Below, in pieces: positions 1 through 11,724 of a stretch of DNA of 64,000 bases. Numbering within the stretch: position 1 is the first letter of the stretch; every line of letters begins with the position of its first letter. A model generated the notes under the pieces. That model searched no databases, had not been told where the DNA came from, and saw only the letters and a program-made list of their open reading frames with translations. The translations under genes were made by a program, and so were the position numbers. The stretch covers positions 583,136,471-583,200,470 of the forward strand of contig NC_053390.1 of assembly GCF_905171765.1 (NCBI RefSeq), read 5' to 3'. Source of the DNA: Bufo bufo. Lineage: Eukaryota > Chordata > Amphibia > Anura > Bufonidae.

Positions 1-1
1 A

Positions 2-307
2 TAGTGTTGATCGAGTACCAAAGTGCTCGGGTAGAACACTTTGCGATGCTCGGGTGCTCTACAGAGCACAATGGAAGTCAATCCGAGCATTAAACCAGGC
101 ACCCCCTGCTCTAAAGAGGGGAGGGTGCCGGGTCCCACTGAGGTCTATGCAGAAGATCGCTGTACAGTGAGGGAATCCCCCAGTGTGAGTCCGCGACTTA
201 GGAGTCCCTGCTCTGACTCCATATATAGTTATGTCCATATATGGAGTCAGTGCTTGGGGACACCCAGTGTATTTAAATCTAATTTAGCCTCTATTTCTGA
301 AAAGTTT
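2..307 (+). mobile_element. hAT-derived non-autonomous element, left end
   Basis: Begins with TAGTGTTGATCGAG, close to the TAGTGTTGGTCGAG terminus of the complete hAT at 27540-34548. The first 130 bases or so follow that element's left end. The rest matches, in inverse orientation, the repeat at 54645-54955, including a short palindromic stretch around 218-247. The left target duplication lies outside the window, so the insertion cannot be confirmed. It may once have been continuous with the hAT-like block at 974-1495. Confidence 0.6.
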
Positions 308-374
308 CTGCCATGATTTGAACTCACAACCTTCTACATTAGAGGCAAGGACTTTAACCACTCAGCTATAAAGC
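308..374 (-). repeat. tRNA-like (pol III A/B box) segment of a SINE-like repeat
   Basis: On the minus strand this reads as a degenerate tRNA. An A-box-like TAGCTGAGTGG is followed about 35 bases later by a B-box-like GTGAGTTCAAATC. The same segment, also joined to the TAGTGTTG-type repeat, occurs in the other orientation at 54645-54709. The acceptor stem does not pair properly, so this is a tRNA-derived repeat and not a working tRNA gene. Confidence 0.5.
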
Positions 375-639
375 TGAATGATAACCTATGTCAGAAAAAC
401 CTCATAGTAGTTTGTCATGTAGTAAGTATTCCTATAAACCTTTGTGGTTTATCTAGGGACACTAATCAATAAAGCTGTATATCTAATGTGTCTCAGGAGC
501 AACCGACTCACATTGCTGATGTTCACAGATTCAGATGATGCATCTTAGCTCTATACACTGCACATTAGATCACAAAAATATTATTCATGTGCCAGATGCA
601 GACAAATACAATGAACTTGTATAACTTTCTTCGCAATTT
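375..639. other. No recognisable feature
   Basis: AT-rich sequence between the tRNA-like segment and the LINE fragment. I see no ORF, terminal repeat or tandem array. Confidence 0.4.
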
Positions 640-972
640 AGATGATGGGGGAGATCTCTGTACTGTCCTCTGATATATTTATACATAGTAATTAGATCTC
701 CCCTCAGTCGTCTTTTTTCTAAAGTGAATAACTCTAATGTTGATAATCTTTCAGGGTACAGTAGTTGCCCCTTTCCAGTTATTATTTAGTTGCCCTCCTC
801 TGAACCCTCTCCAGCTCTGCTATATCTGCCCTGTTCACAGGAACCCAGAACTGTACACAGTACTCCATGTGTGGTCTGACTAGTGATTTGGAAAGTGGTA
901 GGACAGTGTTCTCATCATGGGCATCTATGCCCCTTTTGATGAAACCTATTATCTTATTGGCCTTGGCAGCAG
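640..972 (-). pseudogene. CR1/L2-like LINE polymerase, C-terminal fragment
   Basis: The minus strand encodes a degraded version of the C-terminal end of a CR1/L2-type LINE polymerase. Readable blocks are LVRPHMEYCVQFW, LERVQRRATK and, in another frame, EKRRLRGDLITMYKYIRGQ. The order of these blocks matches the open CR1-like frame at 62402-64000. Stops and small indels lie between the blocks. It is a dead fragment with no 5' part and no recognisable 3' tail. Confidence 0.65.
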
Positions 973-973
973 C

Positions 974-1495
974 TGTTCATGTAGTGGGACTCCTACACTC
1001 ATAAAGCTTATGCACTAAGCGAAAGGGCTGCCAAAAAATACAAGGAAACAACACTCCAATACACCCTTTGTTACACATAAAGGAGGGCATCATACACAGC
1101 CTTGAAAAATTATGATTGATGGCCTGCTGGTGACCCTCAAAAACATTTAGAGCAAGATTTTAGGTACGGGCCTGCTGATGAGCTGACCCTGTAAAAGATT
1201 GTAAGTGAAGGCCTGCTGGTGAGCTGACCCTGTAAAAAATTATATGCGAGGGACTGCTGGTGAGCTGACCCTGTAAAAGATTTTAGGTGCAGGCCTGCTG
1301 GTGAGCTGACCCTGTAAAAGATTGTAGGTGAGGGCCTACTGGTGAGCTAACCATCTAAAACATTATATGCGAGGGCCTTCAGGTGAGCTGACCCTGTAAA
1401 AGATTTGAGGTGCGGCCCTGCTGGTGAGCTGACCCTGTAAAAGATTGTAGGTGAAGGCCTTCTGCTGAGCTGACCCTCAAAAAAATAATATGTGA
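974..1495 (+). mobile_element. hAT-like internal fragment with 42-bp minisatellite
   Basis: Positions 974-1100 match 28020-28130 inside the complete hAT at 27540-34548. From about 1108 to 1495 a unit of about 42 bases repeats roughly eight times, with the core GCCTGCTGGTGAGCTGACCC then TGTAAAAGATT. The large hAT carries a shorter array of the same unit at 28140-28310. The block ends where the piggyBac sequence starts. Confidence 0.6.
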
Positions 1496-1783
1496 GGCAT
1501 TTTTTTTTTTGTGTGCGTACGCTGACTGTGGCCAGCACTCTTAGCGTCCGGCCACTGTTAGCGCATCGCACACCCCACCGCTGATCAACTTCGGACGGTT
1601 GATCAGCGGTTTTGAATTTTTGTTTGACTTTTCTTTCACATTTTTCCCCCTTTTTTTAGTTAGTCTTTTTTTTTTTTGTCTGTTAGGCTTAGGGTGAATA
1701 CGTGAACACCCGTGCCCCACACACACGCACACCAAATAAAGATTTACACGCACGCACATACACACGCAGACACACACTCCCCT

Positions 1784-3584
1784 ATGGCCCGCCGGATGTT
1801 CTCGGCCGAGGAGGCATACGCCCAGCTTGCCTCCGAGTCCGAGAGTCCCAGTGAGGACGAGGATGACCCCACTTTCCTGTTGTCATCCACGTCCTCCTCA
1901 TCATCTAGCGATGATGATGAGCCCCCAAGGCGGCGGAGACGCCGCCAGGTGGAGCAAGGGGACCGCAATGTTAGGGACCCTGTGGCCCACCCTAGTGCGA
2001 GCAGCTCTGGGGATCGTACTAGTTTTCCAGCCCACCAGTTAAATCCACCGGAGCCCCCTGCCGGTGAACTTGTATGGTGTACCCCAGAGCGATTTGAGCC
2101 CGTGATTCCTGATTTTGTAGGCCAACCAGGAATCCAGATTTACACAGTGGGCTTCACTGAATATGACTTTTTAAATCATTTTTTCAGTGACCAACTGGTA
2201 AATCTAATGGTGGAGCAGACGAACCTGTACGCCCAACAGTTTGTTGCTCAACACCCGGGCTCCTTTTTGGCTAGGCCCGGTGGCTGGACGCCGGTCGGTG
2301 CAGCCGAGATGAGGACATTTTGGGGCCTCGTGCTGCATATGGGCCTAATCAAGAAACCTAGTGTCAGGCATTACTGGAGTGGGGACGTCCTCTACCAGAC
2401 CCCACTTTACAGTACGGCCATGACACGCTCCCGGTTTGAGGCCATCCGGAAATGCCTGCATTATTCAGATAATGCAACATGTCCCCCCCGAGTTGATCCT
2501 GCCTATGACCGTCTGTATAAGATACGGCCGGTTATCGATCACTTTGGGGCCAAATTTGTACAGGCCTATGTACCTGGAAGGGAGGTCGCGGTTGATGAGT
2601 CTCTCATTGCGTTCGAGGGGAGACTCATTTTACGCCAGAATGTTCCTTCAAAGCGGGTGAGGTAGGGCGTGAAGCTGTACAAACTTTGTGAGAGTACCTC
2701 AGGGTACACTTACAAGTTTTGTGTTTACGAGGGGCGATATTCCCGTATTCAACCCCCCAGAATGTCCTCCCACTCTGGGTGTTAGCGGGAAACTTATGTG
2801 GGACCTTTTACACCCACTGCTAGATAAGGGTTACCACCTTTACGTGGATAACTTTTATACTAGTATCCCCTTGTTCCAGGCCCTTGCCGCCAGATCCACG
2901 TCCGCTTGTGGGACCGTGAGGAAAAATCAACGCAGCCTCCCTGCCCATCCCCTCCAGGTACCTATCCCCAGGGGTGAGACCAGTGCCCTTACCACTGGAA
3001 ACCTGTTGCTGGTCAGATATAAGGACAAGAGGGATGTCCTTGTACTGTCCACAATTCATGGTAACGGCATCACCCCTGTCCCTGTGCGAGGTACCGCGGC
3101 AACGGTCCTCAAGCTCGATTGTATCATCGACTACAATCGGTATATGGGAGGAGTTGATCTCTCTGATCAAGTACTCAAGCCATATAATGCCATGCGCAAA
3201 ACCCGGGCATGGTACAAAAAAGTTGCGGTCTACTTGGTGCAGGTTGTCATGTACAACTCTTTTGTGCTGTCCCGGAGCGCTGGCAACACAGGGACATAAC
3301 TTCAGTTCTATGAGGCAGTCCTCAAGGCCCCGGTCCGAAAAGATCAGGAAAGAGCAGGCCGGAGTACCTCGGGAACTGGAGGTGCCCGGATCGTCCCTGG
3401 CCAACACTTTCCAGGTGTGGTCCCCCATACTGGAAAGAAGGGACAAACCCAAAAAAGGTGCAGAGTGTGTCACAGGAGGGGGATACGGAAGGACACCACT
3501 ACTCAATGTGACACGTGCCCCGATTATCCGGGCCTCTGCATTATTGGTTGCTTTAGGGAGTACCACACTTCCATGGAGTACTAA
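1784..3584 (+). pseudogene. piggyBac transposase pseudogene
   Basis: This encodes the DDE-type enzyme that excises and inserts piggyBac elements at TTAA. The ATG at 1784 was chosen because an acidic, serine-rich N-terminus typical of the family follows (runs of S, D and E, then a basic RRRRRR patch). The three acidic catalytic positions are visible: VAVDESL near 2590, LYVDNFYTS near 2843 and GGVDLSDQ near 3150. A C-terminal cysteine-rich finger (CRVCHRR ... CDTCPD ... CFREYH) ends before TAA at 3582-3584. The total of about 600 codons is normal for the family. It is dead: TAG at 2663, a one-base shift in the C-run near 2755, and TAA at 3297. Confidence 0.85.
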
Positions 3585-4632
3585 ATTTATATCCCAATGT
3601 AGCCACTGACAATCGGATGAAAAAACTATGGTTCTCAGACTTGAGACACCCAAAAAAATTGTAAAAACTAAAATAATTTTAAAAAAAGTATACAAATTAG
3701 GTATCTCCGCGTTGATAATAATCTCCTCTATAAAAATACCCCATGACCTAACCCCCCAGAATAACACGGTGCAAAAAAAGATTTTTTTTTTGTCACCTTA
3801 CATAACAAAAAGTTTAATAGCAAGCGATCAAAAAGTCATATAGCCCCCAAAATAGTGCCAATAAAACCGTCCTCTCATCCCACAAAAAATGAGCCCCCAC
3901 ATAAGATAATCGGCTAAAAAAAAAAAAAAAATTACTCTTAGACTTCAGAGATACAAAAAATGTTTTTTTGTATCAAAAAGGATAATATAGTCTAAAACCT
4001 ACATAATTGTAAAAAAATAAACTTATTAGGTATCGCCGCGTCTGTAAGAATCTCCTCTATAAAAATACCCCATGACCTAACCCCCCAGATTAACACAGTC
4101 AAAAAAAAAGTAAAAAAACGGTGCCAAAACAGTTATTTTTGGCACTTTTCCATTTCAATCCGTATTTTCCGGTAACAAAGCAAAAAGTTAACAACCAAAC
4201 AAAACTTAATATTTATTACGCTGATACTGCAGTTTATAGAAACGCCACATTTGTGGTCGTAAACTGCTGTATCACTAAAAGGCAGGGCAAAAGGAAAGGA
4301 CCGACATGGTTTCTGGAAGGCCGATTTTGATGGCCTTTTTTATTGACACCATGTCCCTTTTGAAGCCCCCCTGATGCACCCTTAGAGTAAAAACTCCCTA
4401 ATAGTGACCCCATCTAAGAAACTACACCCCTCAAGGTATTCAAAAATGATTTTTTTAAAATTTATTAACCTTTTAGGTGTTCCTCAACAGTTAATGGCAA
4501 ATGGAGATGAAATTTCAGAATTTCAATTTTTGGTAACCTTGCCTCACAAAAATGTAATATAGAGCAACCAAAAATCATATATACCCTAAAAATAGTCCCA
4601 ACAAAACTGCCACCTTATCCCGTAGTTTCCAA

Positions 4633-5395
4633 AATGGGGTCACTTTTAGGGAGTTTCTACTCCAGGGGTGCATCAGGGGGGTTGAAACAGGACACGGTGT
4701 AAATAAACCGGTCCATAAAAATCAGCCCTCCAAAAACCACACGGCACTCCTTTCCCTCTACGCCCCCGTCGTGTGGCCGTACAGTAGTGTACGACCACAT
4801 ATGGGGTGTTTCTGTAAACGGCAGAGTCAGGGCAATAAAGAAACAGTCTTGTTTGGCTGTTAACCCTTGCTTTGTTAGTGGGAAAAATGGGTTAAAATTG
4901 AAAATTTGGCCAAAAAATTGAATTCTCAAATTTCATCCCCATTTGCCAATAACTCTTGTGCAACACCTAAAGGGTTAACGACGTTTGTAAAATCAGTTTT
5001 GAATACCTTGATGGGTGTAGTTTCTAAGATGGGGTCACTTTTAGGGAGTTTCTACTCCAGGGGTGCATCAGGGGGGTTGAAACAGGACACGGTGTAAATA
5101 AACCGGTCCATAAAAATCAGCCCCCCAAAAACAACACGGCGCTCCTTTCCCTCTACGCCCCGCCGTGTGGCCGTACAGTAGTGTACGACCACATATGGGG
5201 TATTTCTGTAAACGGCAGTCAGGGCAATAAAGATACAGTCTTGTTTGGCTATTAACCCTTGCTTTGTTAGTGGAAAAAATGGGTTAAAATGGAAAATTTG
5301 GCAAAAAAATTAAATTCTCAAATTTCATCCCCATTTGCTGATAACTCTTGTGCCACACCTAAAGGGTTAACGACGTTTGTAAAATCAATGGTTGT
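4633..5395 (+). repeat. 398-bp direct tandem duplication, about two copies
   Basis: The segment starting GGGGTCACTTTTAGGGAG at about 4633 recurs at about 5031 and runs to about 5395 with few differences. The unit is about 398 bases, inside the non-coding 3' arm of the piggyBac relic. The first copy ends and the second begins without spacer, so it is a local tandem duplication and not two insertions. Confidence 0.8.
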
Positions 5396-5396
5396 A

Positions 5397-5580
5397 TGCA
5401 ATTTGGATTGCAATATGGAATTTGAATTTGGATTGTGAACTTTGTAGTTTGCAATTGAATTTGTGGTTTGCAATTGGATTTGTGGTTTGCAATTAGTGGA
5501 ACTGTAAGTAGACACACATATAACTGGTTCAGTATACAGTTCTAATAAATACATTAACCTTAAGGACCCAGACATTTTTC
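5397..5580. repeat. Short AT-rich degenerate repeats
   Basis: A junction zone between the piggyBac arm and the gypsy relic. The words TTTGCAATTGGATTTGTGG and variants repeat about three times. There is no coding signal. Confidence 0.5.
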
Positions 5581-7290
5581 ACAGAGCTCACTAACCGAAA
5601 CCTGGAGACCTATTTGAGGTGTTTTGTTGCTGAGAACCTGGATGACTGGTCCTCGTTCTTGTCTCTAGCCGAATTTGCCTTGAATAACCGTAGACAGGAG
5701 TCCACTTATAAGTCGCCATTTTTTGGCACATATGGTTTACACCCACAGTTTGGTACTTTTTCTGGGACTGGATCTTCTGGGATGCCAGAAGAAGAGATAT
5801 TCTCTTCCGCCTTGTCATCTATCTGGTGGAAGATCCAAGTTAATTTGGAAAAGATGGGTGAAAGATATAAACGGATGGCTGACAGGAGACGTGTGAGGAA
5901 TATGGATTAATATTTACTATCAGCCATGTCCTCATACTCCCATTTGCTGACAGATAGCAGAGGTAGTGAACTCCACAGGAGGGCCCTGCTTCAAAGCCCA
6001 AGCCCTGATTGTCATTTGATTCTCCTCTTGGCATGTTCATCAGTGTACATGCAAAATAAGTTCCCACCCCCCAGCCATCTGAGTGTCAGCTGGCAAGGAA
6101 GAAAGCCCCAGGGGTCCAGGCTTCAAGGAGGCCCCAGGTGGAGAAGGTCACACCTCAATCAACCAGTTGGGAGGCAAGCTAAATCCTGCCAGGTTCAAGG
6201 ATACCTTCCAGACATGTTGGCACCTACATTTCATAAGGAATTGTCCGGCCATCGCAGGCGCAAACCGGATGCATATTTGTGTCCCGGTGGCCACGATGTA
6301 CGTGCCCATGGGCTTTATTTGATGGGGGCATGCCAGGGAAAGGAGATATCCATATCTCCCCATAGAAACCACATAAAGGTACCAGGTTTGGACTCTGTTG
6401 GTCCCAGAACCATCTCCCTGTGACCCTCTGGTCTGTAGCTATGAACCCTAAAGGGTTTTTTGGGTCATTTGCTACCAGCCCAGAAGAGGGGGAGTGGACC
6501 CCTCCCTGAGGCCTGGAGGGGAGGGGCCGGTTACAGGTTAAAAGGCTTGTGCCAGCAAGTGGGCGTGCCTTTTCTGAAGGGGTCACATTGTGCCAATGTG
6601 TTTGGAGAGACCAGGAACCAGCTGACCTCACTGCCCCCATGTGACTGCAGCCAAGGGCTATTCCACCTTTATGACCCAAAGGAACTTTCATCTACCCGGT
6701 AACTGACTTTTACTCTGCTTAACCCTGTTGTAGCCAAATAATCTGTATCTGTAACCTCAGACCACTGTATATATTCTCTGCGTATATTGTGTTAAATCTA
6801 GTGTGCCCTTACGGCGATTAAATATATAATTTAATCTTGTGCTATCTTGCATCTCGATCACGAATCCCTACGTCCGTGTTTTGGCCTAGTTATAAGCTAC
6901 CGCGGGTTGGTTTCTCAGTCTATATAATCTCTTTAGCGGAACTGGCTTATATCAAACCAGAAGCTGGTGGCAGATTTCCCGGGCTGAGACAGCACTGTGT
7001 TCACTGCCGCAGTGAAAATGCTCTCTCAGCTTGTTGCCTCTCTGTGCCCGCGTGGACAGGAGGTGTGTGAACTGTACCAACCTGACCTTACCTGCTCCTC
7101 TGGAGGGTGTAACGTCACGTTTTTGGTAACCTGTGGCTATACCGCGTCTCGTGAGCTCGACGTAGGTGACGTCAAGCGGACACGAGGTGTGGTATTCATC
7201 ACATAGACGTATGACTGGTCCGGACCTATGTGTGGGTGATTCGATGTGGTTGTCCACTAGAAACATTAAGCTGACGGTACCATCTTGGAT
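5581..7290 (+). pseudogene. Ty3/gypsy integrase C-terminal relic, split by a solo LTR
   Basis: The first part (5581-5891) encodes the end of a Ty3/gypsy integrase core: NLETYLRCF, then WSSFLSLAEFALNNR, YGLHPQF, and a basic ADRRR stretch. The reading is cut at 5891 by an LTR and resumes after 7204 with VGDSMWLSTRN and KLTVPSW, the C-terminal chromodomain-side motif of the same family, in the expected order. The flanking AGACG is present on both sides of the LTR. After about 7290 the gypsy sequence is lost and the hAT-like repeat begins. The frame is open on both sides, but gag, protease, RT and the rest of pol are missing. Confidence 0.8.
5892..7204 (+). mobile_element. Solo LTR of a gypsy-like retrotransposon
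   Basis: It starts TGTGAGGAATATGG and ends CATCACA(T), so it has TG...CA ends, and its inner sequence matches the solo LTR at 28368-29576 over its whole length. It lies inside the integrase gene with AGACG at 5887-5891 and again at 7205-7209. The right border is uncertain by one base (7203 or 7204). An AT-rich TTAAATATATAATTTAAT near 6820 may be part of the promoter or polyadenylation region. No internal coding region is present, consistent with LTR-LTR recombination. Confidence 0.85.
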
Positions 7291-7879
7291 GGTATGAACT
7301 CAAACTTACAGGACGATGTTAGCGACAAGAAGAAGCGTACTCCTTTTACACCGTCGCCAGCTGATTCCACATTGATATTAACAGAACCTGTTCTATTAAA
7401 CAGCTATACAAGTAGACCACCCCCCTGACAGAGTGGAGATGGTGTCAGTAGTATTTTTTTTTATTTTACGTCACTGATTAATTTTCCCTTCCTCTGATCC
7501 ATCAAAATAATAACCCACAAAAAACAGATCCTGTCTGTGGAGCATACACCTTCACTCGGTCAGCATTTGCTCAATAATGCATCAGTATTGCTAATACCAA
7601 GAAAAAACAGGAGTGGATGTAAAACAGAGCTGACACGTGAATGGAATATTTGCATGTCTTCTGTGTTTTGTACCCACTCCTGCTTTTGGCTACCAAATTA
7701 TAAGCCAATTCTGAAGGGATCATACAGGCCTTACAGCTGCTAAACAGACAGGATCCGTTGTGTGTCCCATTTTTCCTTCCTTCTGACAGATCAGAAGAAA
7801 GGTCAAATAAATCATGATGTCAGTCAGGCCGAAAGCCAAAATTGTGGAACAGTCATGAGGTGGGTAGGGTGGGTACAAC

Positions 7880-8340
7880 ATGCGAAGTTCACAGAGTTGA
7901 CCTATAACATAGTGGTGAGGTGGAAGCAGCATGAGTAGGCCACAGAATGGCACAATGACAGAGTCTGGAAGGTGGGAGCAGCATGAGTAAGCCACAGAGT
8001 GGCACAATGACAGTCTGGAGGTGGCAGCAGCATGAGTAGGCCACAGAGTAGCACAATGACCTAGTCTGGAGATGGCAGCCGCATGAGTAGTACACAGATT
8101 GGCACAACGGCAGAGTCTGGAGGTGGCAGCAGCATGAGTAGGCCACAGAGTGGCACAATGACCGAGTCTGGAGTTGGCAGCAGAAGCAGCATCATCAGGA
8201 GGAGACCACAGAGTGGCACAGTGACAGAGTCTGAATGTGGCAGTAGAATCAGGAGGCCAGAGAGTGGCACAATGACAGAGTGTGGAGGTGGCAGCAGCAT
8301 GAGGAAGCCACAGAATGGCACAATGACAGAGTGTCGATCA
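7880..8340 (+). repeat. Minisatellite, unit about 50 bp
   Basis: About nine imperfect units, with cores CATGAGTAGGCCACAGAG and TGGCACAATGACAGAGTCTGG. A shorter array of the same unit is in the related copy at about 15900-16130. The frames it leaves open on either strand are a by-product of unit lengths and have no protein-like composition. Confidence 0.8.
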
Positions 8341-8439
8341 ACCAAGATACTTCTGGGGGAACCTGCCTGGCATGAACAGGCCTCTAGTAGCTATAGACAA
8401 TGACAAGACAAAGCGTCAAGATCGATTTGAGCCCGGAAG

Positions 8440-9501
8440 AGTCACAAAGTTTATCAAGATACGTCACTAAAGATTTTATCGCATATAACCGCAGCGCTGA
8501 CCACAGAATAAATTTAGTTTTTCGACTGAAATACTTCAATAAAGATTTTATCACATATTACTACAGCGCTGAACGCTGAATAAAATTAGTTTTTCCACCG
8601 AAATAAGTAACAAAAGAGTTTACCGCATATAACTGCAGCACTAAACAAGATTTGTTTTTCCACCAAAATATGTCACTAAAGATTTTACCCCATATAACGA
8701 AGATGGAGAGGGTGTTCGGATTCCCCCCGCACTATAAGGACGGACGTCTCAGAAATGAACCACTGCTCCCGACAGCAGCTCCTGTGAAGGTCATGGAGCA
8801 GCCAACTTCAGAACTATCAGATCTCCAGGACGCTACCATCATACCCTGCGAGCAGTCCTGTAAGTACAGATTCCAGAACAAGGAGAAGATAAGTACCTCC
8901 ACAGCTAGTCAGACCCATATCAAGCAGACCATAGACAGAGCAGAAGACAGATACCTGCCAGATTCTTAAAGGCGTATGTACCAGATGCAGAATATATATA
9001 TAATTCCTGCCACATATTGCCAATACCTGCTGGGATCCAAGACTAAAGTTGTAAATTGTATGGATCTAAAGCTGCATATAATAACATCAAGTAAAGACAA
9101 GTTGGACCCTATTTTCTGTGTGGAAATCCCATCATTCCTCAGTTACTCCTATTGACAACACTCAATTTTGTTGTATGTGAGCCAGGATACAGGAGTCCAG
9201 AAGTACTACAGGTAGGAGACACCGTTGACACAATACAGAGACAATCTCCCCCTCTGGCATTCCTCATCTGGTATGTGTGCTCATACCATCTTAAAGGGCC
9301 CTGCTATAGTACCTGCACAAGCTGCAACTGGCGTCACAAACTTATATACATAAATACTGACCCACTGCATAGCATGCCCACTGAGCCAGTGTCCTGCTCA
9401 TGGAGAAATCATGGAGATTTTGCCGCATATAACTACAGCGCTAAACGCTGAATAAAATTAGCTTTTCCACTGCAATATCTCAATAAAGATTTTACCACAT
9501 A
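8440..9501 (+). repeat. Degenerate 75-bp tandem array, part 1, with embedded unique segment
   Basis: Units contain the words ATTTTACCGCATATAAC, GCAGCGCTGAACGCTGAAT and TTTTTCCACCGAAATA. The array is interrupted at about 8690-9410 by non-repeat sequence. That sequence starts GATGGAGAGGGTGTTCGG, and its beginning recurs at 14772-14880. The array continues after the Tc1 insertion at 14357. Confidence 0.75.
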
Positions 9502-10511
9502 CAGTTGCAAAAAAAAGTATGTGAACCCTTTGGAATGATATGGATTTCTGCACAAATTGGTCATAAAATGTGATCTGATCTTCATCTAAGTCGCAACAAT
9601 AGACAATCACAGTCTGCTTAAACTAATAACACACAAAGAATTAATTGTTACCATGTTTTTATTGAACACACCATGTAAACATTCAAAGTCCAGGTGGAAA
9701 AAGTATGTGAACCCTTGGATTTAATAACTGGTTGAACCTCCTTTGGCAGCAATAACTTCAACCAAACGTTTCCTGTAGTTGCAGATCAGACGTGCACAAC
9801 GGTCAGGAGTAATTCTTGACCATTCCTCTTTACAGAACTGTTTCAGTTCAGCAATATTCTTGGGATGTCTGGTGTGAATCGCTTTCTTGAGGTCATGCCA
9901 CAGCATCTCAATCGGGTTGAGGTCAGGACTCTGACTGGGCCACTCCAGAAGGTGTATTTTCTTCTGTTTAAGCCATTCAGTTGTTGATTTACTTCTATGT
10001 TTGGGTCGTTGTCCTGTTGCAACACCCATCTTCTCTTGAGCTTCAGCTGGTGAACAGATGGCCTTAAGTTCTCCTGCAAAATGTCTTGATAAACTTGGGA
10101 ATTCATTTTTCCTTCGATGATAGCAATCCGTCCAGGCCCTGACGCAGCAAAGCAGCCCCAAACCATGATGCCCCCACCACCATACTTCACAGTTGGGATG
10201 AGGCTTTGATGTTGGTGTGCTGTGCCTCTTTTTCTCCACACATAGTGCTGTGTCTTTCTTCCAAACAACTCAACTTTGGTTTCATCTGTCCACAGAATAT
10301 TTTGCCAGTACTGCTGTGGAACATCCAGGTGCTCTTTTGCAAACTGTAAACAGGCAGCAATGTTTTTTTTGGACATCAGTGGCTTCCTCTGTGGTATCCT
10401 CCCATGAAATCCACTCTTGTTTAGTGTTTTACGTATCGTAGATTTGCTAACAGGGATGTTAGCATATGCCAGAGACTTTTGTAAGTCTTTAGCTGACACT
10501 CTAGGATTCTT

Positions 10512-11724
10512 GATAAAAGATATACTGGGCACACTCACTTATGTAGAATCATGTATTTATTTATAGACATATAAGGTAAAATACAGTCAATAATTTTAAA
10601 AACACATATAAAATATAGTCAGGCAATATAAGAACACATTAGTACAATAAATAATAAAACACATAGATATAGAATAAATAGTTGGATTGAATGATACCAG
10701 CCGTGGGTAGGCTGGGGATGATAAGGATCAGTCCATATAATGAAAACGTGAAGAATAAATATGGATAAATAATAACCCAACTGATGGCTTGAGCTAGTAT
10801 GATGACTAGCTTCACAAAGTCCTGTATGGTTCACAGTCCTGATTCGCTAGAGGAGGATAATATAACTGAGATCAAAAGCACTTCACCTGAGTGAGCACAT
10901 TTGCGGCGTCCCGCTGAATACTCACTGTGCTGTGCAGTTCTTTGTGCTGATACACTTGGAGACAGATGTCGTTTTCGGCTACTCCTGTAGCCACTAAAAG
11001 ATACTGTGTCTTCTCTCCGTGCCCTTGCGATCCTCTGGCTACCGCTTTGTAATGGCAAAAAGCCGGTCAGCACTGGGACTCACAAGTGCTTTTCCCCTCG
11101 TCGGTTTGATATGCGACACACTCCTCTTGTGTTTGCGCTTGTAAATCCCGGCGTATCAGGGGTTGGTAAGAACGGAGTTCTCAAAGGCTTTTCATTACCG
11201 CACGGCTCTGGATAATTCAAGCGCGTACTTCTTAGGGTTGCTCCGGGGGGCTCCTCACCAAACGCGTTTCGGGGTACTTGCCCCTTCTTCAGTGGTACAG
11301 ACTCCCCCACAACTGCCTGCTTTTATAGTGTCTTACAAATGGTAATTGTTCAAACACATGATGAACCTCCTCATTTCGTTCAAAAAACTGATACGGAGTA
11401 AAAATCCATTCCATTCAGATCCACCCAATTGTCCACAAAAAAGCTTGAGTTTCAAATACCCTACTGCTTAATGCACATTAGTAATCGCCGATTCCTATAT
11501 ATAATACATTCCTATCTATAAATGTTATGTTTATTTCGTTTCTTTTCCTCTCTATCACAATGAATTTATTTATATACTTCGTTGATTTATCTTCAAAAAT
11601 CCCTTGCGGTATCTATGCGGTTTTGATAGATTAGTCACAGGGTTATAACTAACAGTTTAAATGACAATCATTCTTTACAGTCCTCTGTCATTTATACATA
11701 ACTACAGATGAAAAATGAATTATA
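10512..11724 (-). repeat. Penelope pseudo-LTR, left arm of inverted repeat
   Basis: The arm lies downstream of the GIY-YIG ORF in the element's own direction. It mirrors 12418-13631 with very few differences; for example, one codon differs between the two arms near 11142/13000. Frames open in it are identical to those in the other arm and are not genes. Confidence 0.9.
11262..11296 (-). ncRNA. Hammerhead-ribozyme-like motif, left arm
   Basis: Minus-strand copy of the motif described at 12846-12884, in the same direction as the GIY-YIG ORF. It contains CTGAAGA, a GGGG/CCCC hairpin, GAAACGCGT and a closing ACCA/TGGT pairing. Confidence 0.5.

Larger units (their letters stand above)
1496..5396 (+). 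mobile_element. piggyBac-type transposon, truncated, with long 3' arm
   Basis: A piggyBac transposase pseudogene (1784-3584) sits between a 5' leader with a small inverted repeat (around 1580-1612, TGATCAACTTCGG / CGGTTGATCA) and a 1.8-kb AT-rich non-coding 3' arm. The arm holds repeated motifs such as ATTAGGTATCGCCGCG and CTCTATAAAAATACCCCATG. Similar motifs occur at 37690-40039 and 52850-54996, which suggests related families. I see no TTAA-flanked terminal repeats at either side, so both ends seem lost. Confidence 0.65.

Noticed and set aside
2820..3767. 315-residue minus-strand frame
   Set aside because: It is antisense to the piggyBac transposase and has no motif of its own.
7880..8340. 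CRISPR-like regular repeats
   Set aside because: Units are contiguous with no unique spacers, and the window is from a vertebrate-type genome.
7720..8403. Long frames with repeated PLCGLLMLLPP-like units
   Set aside because: They are produced by the 50-bp minisatellite; unit slippage keeps the frame open without protein selection.
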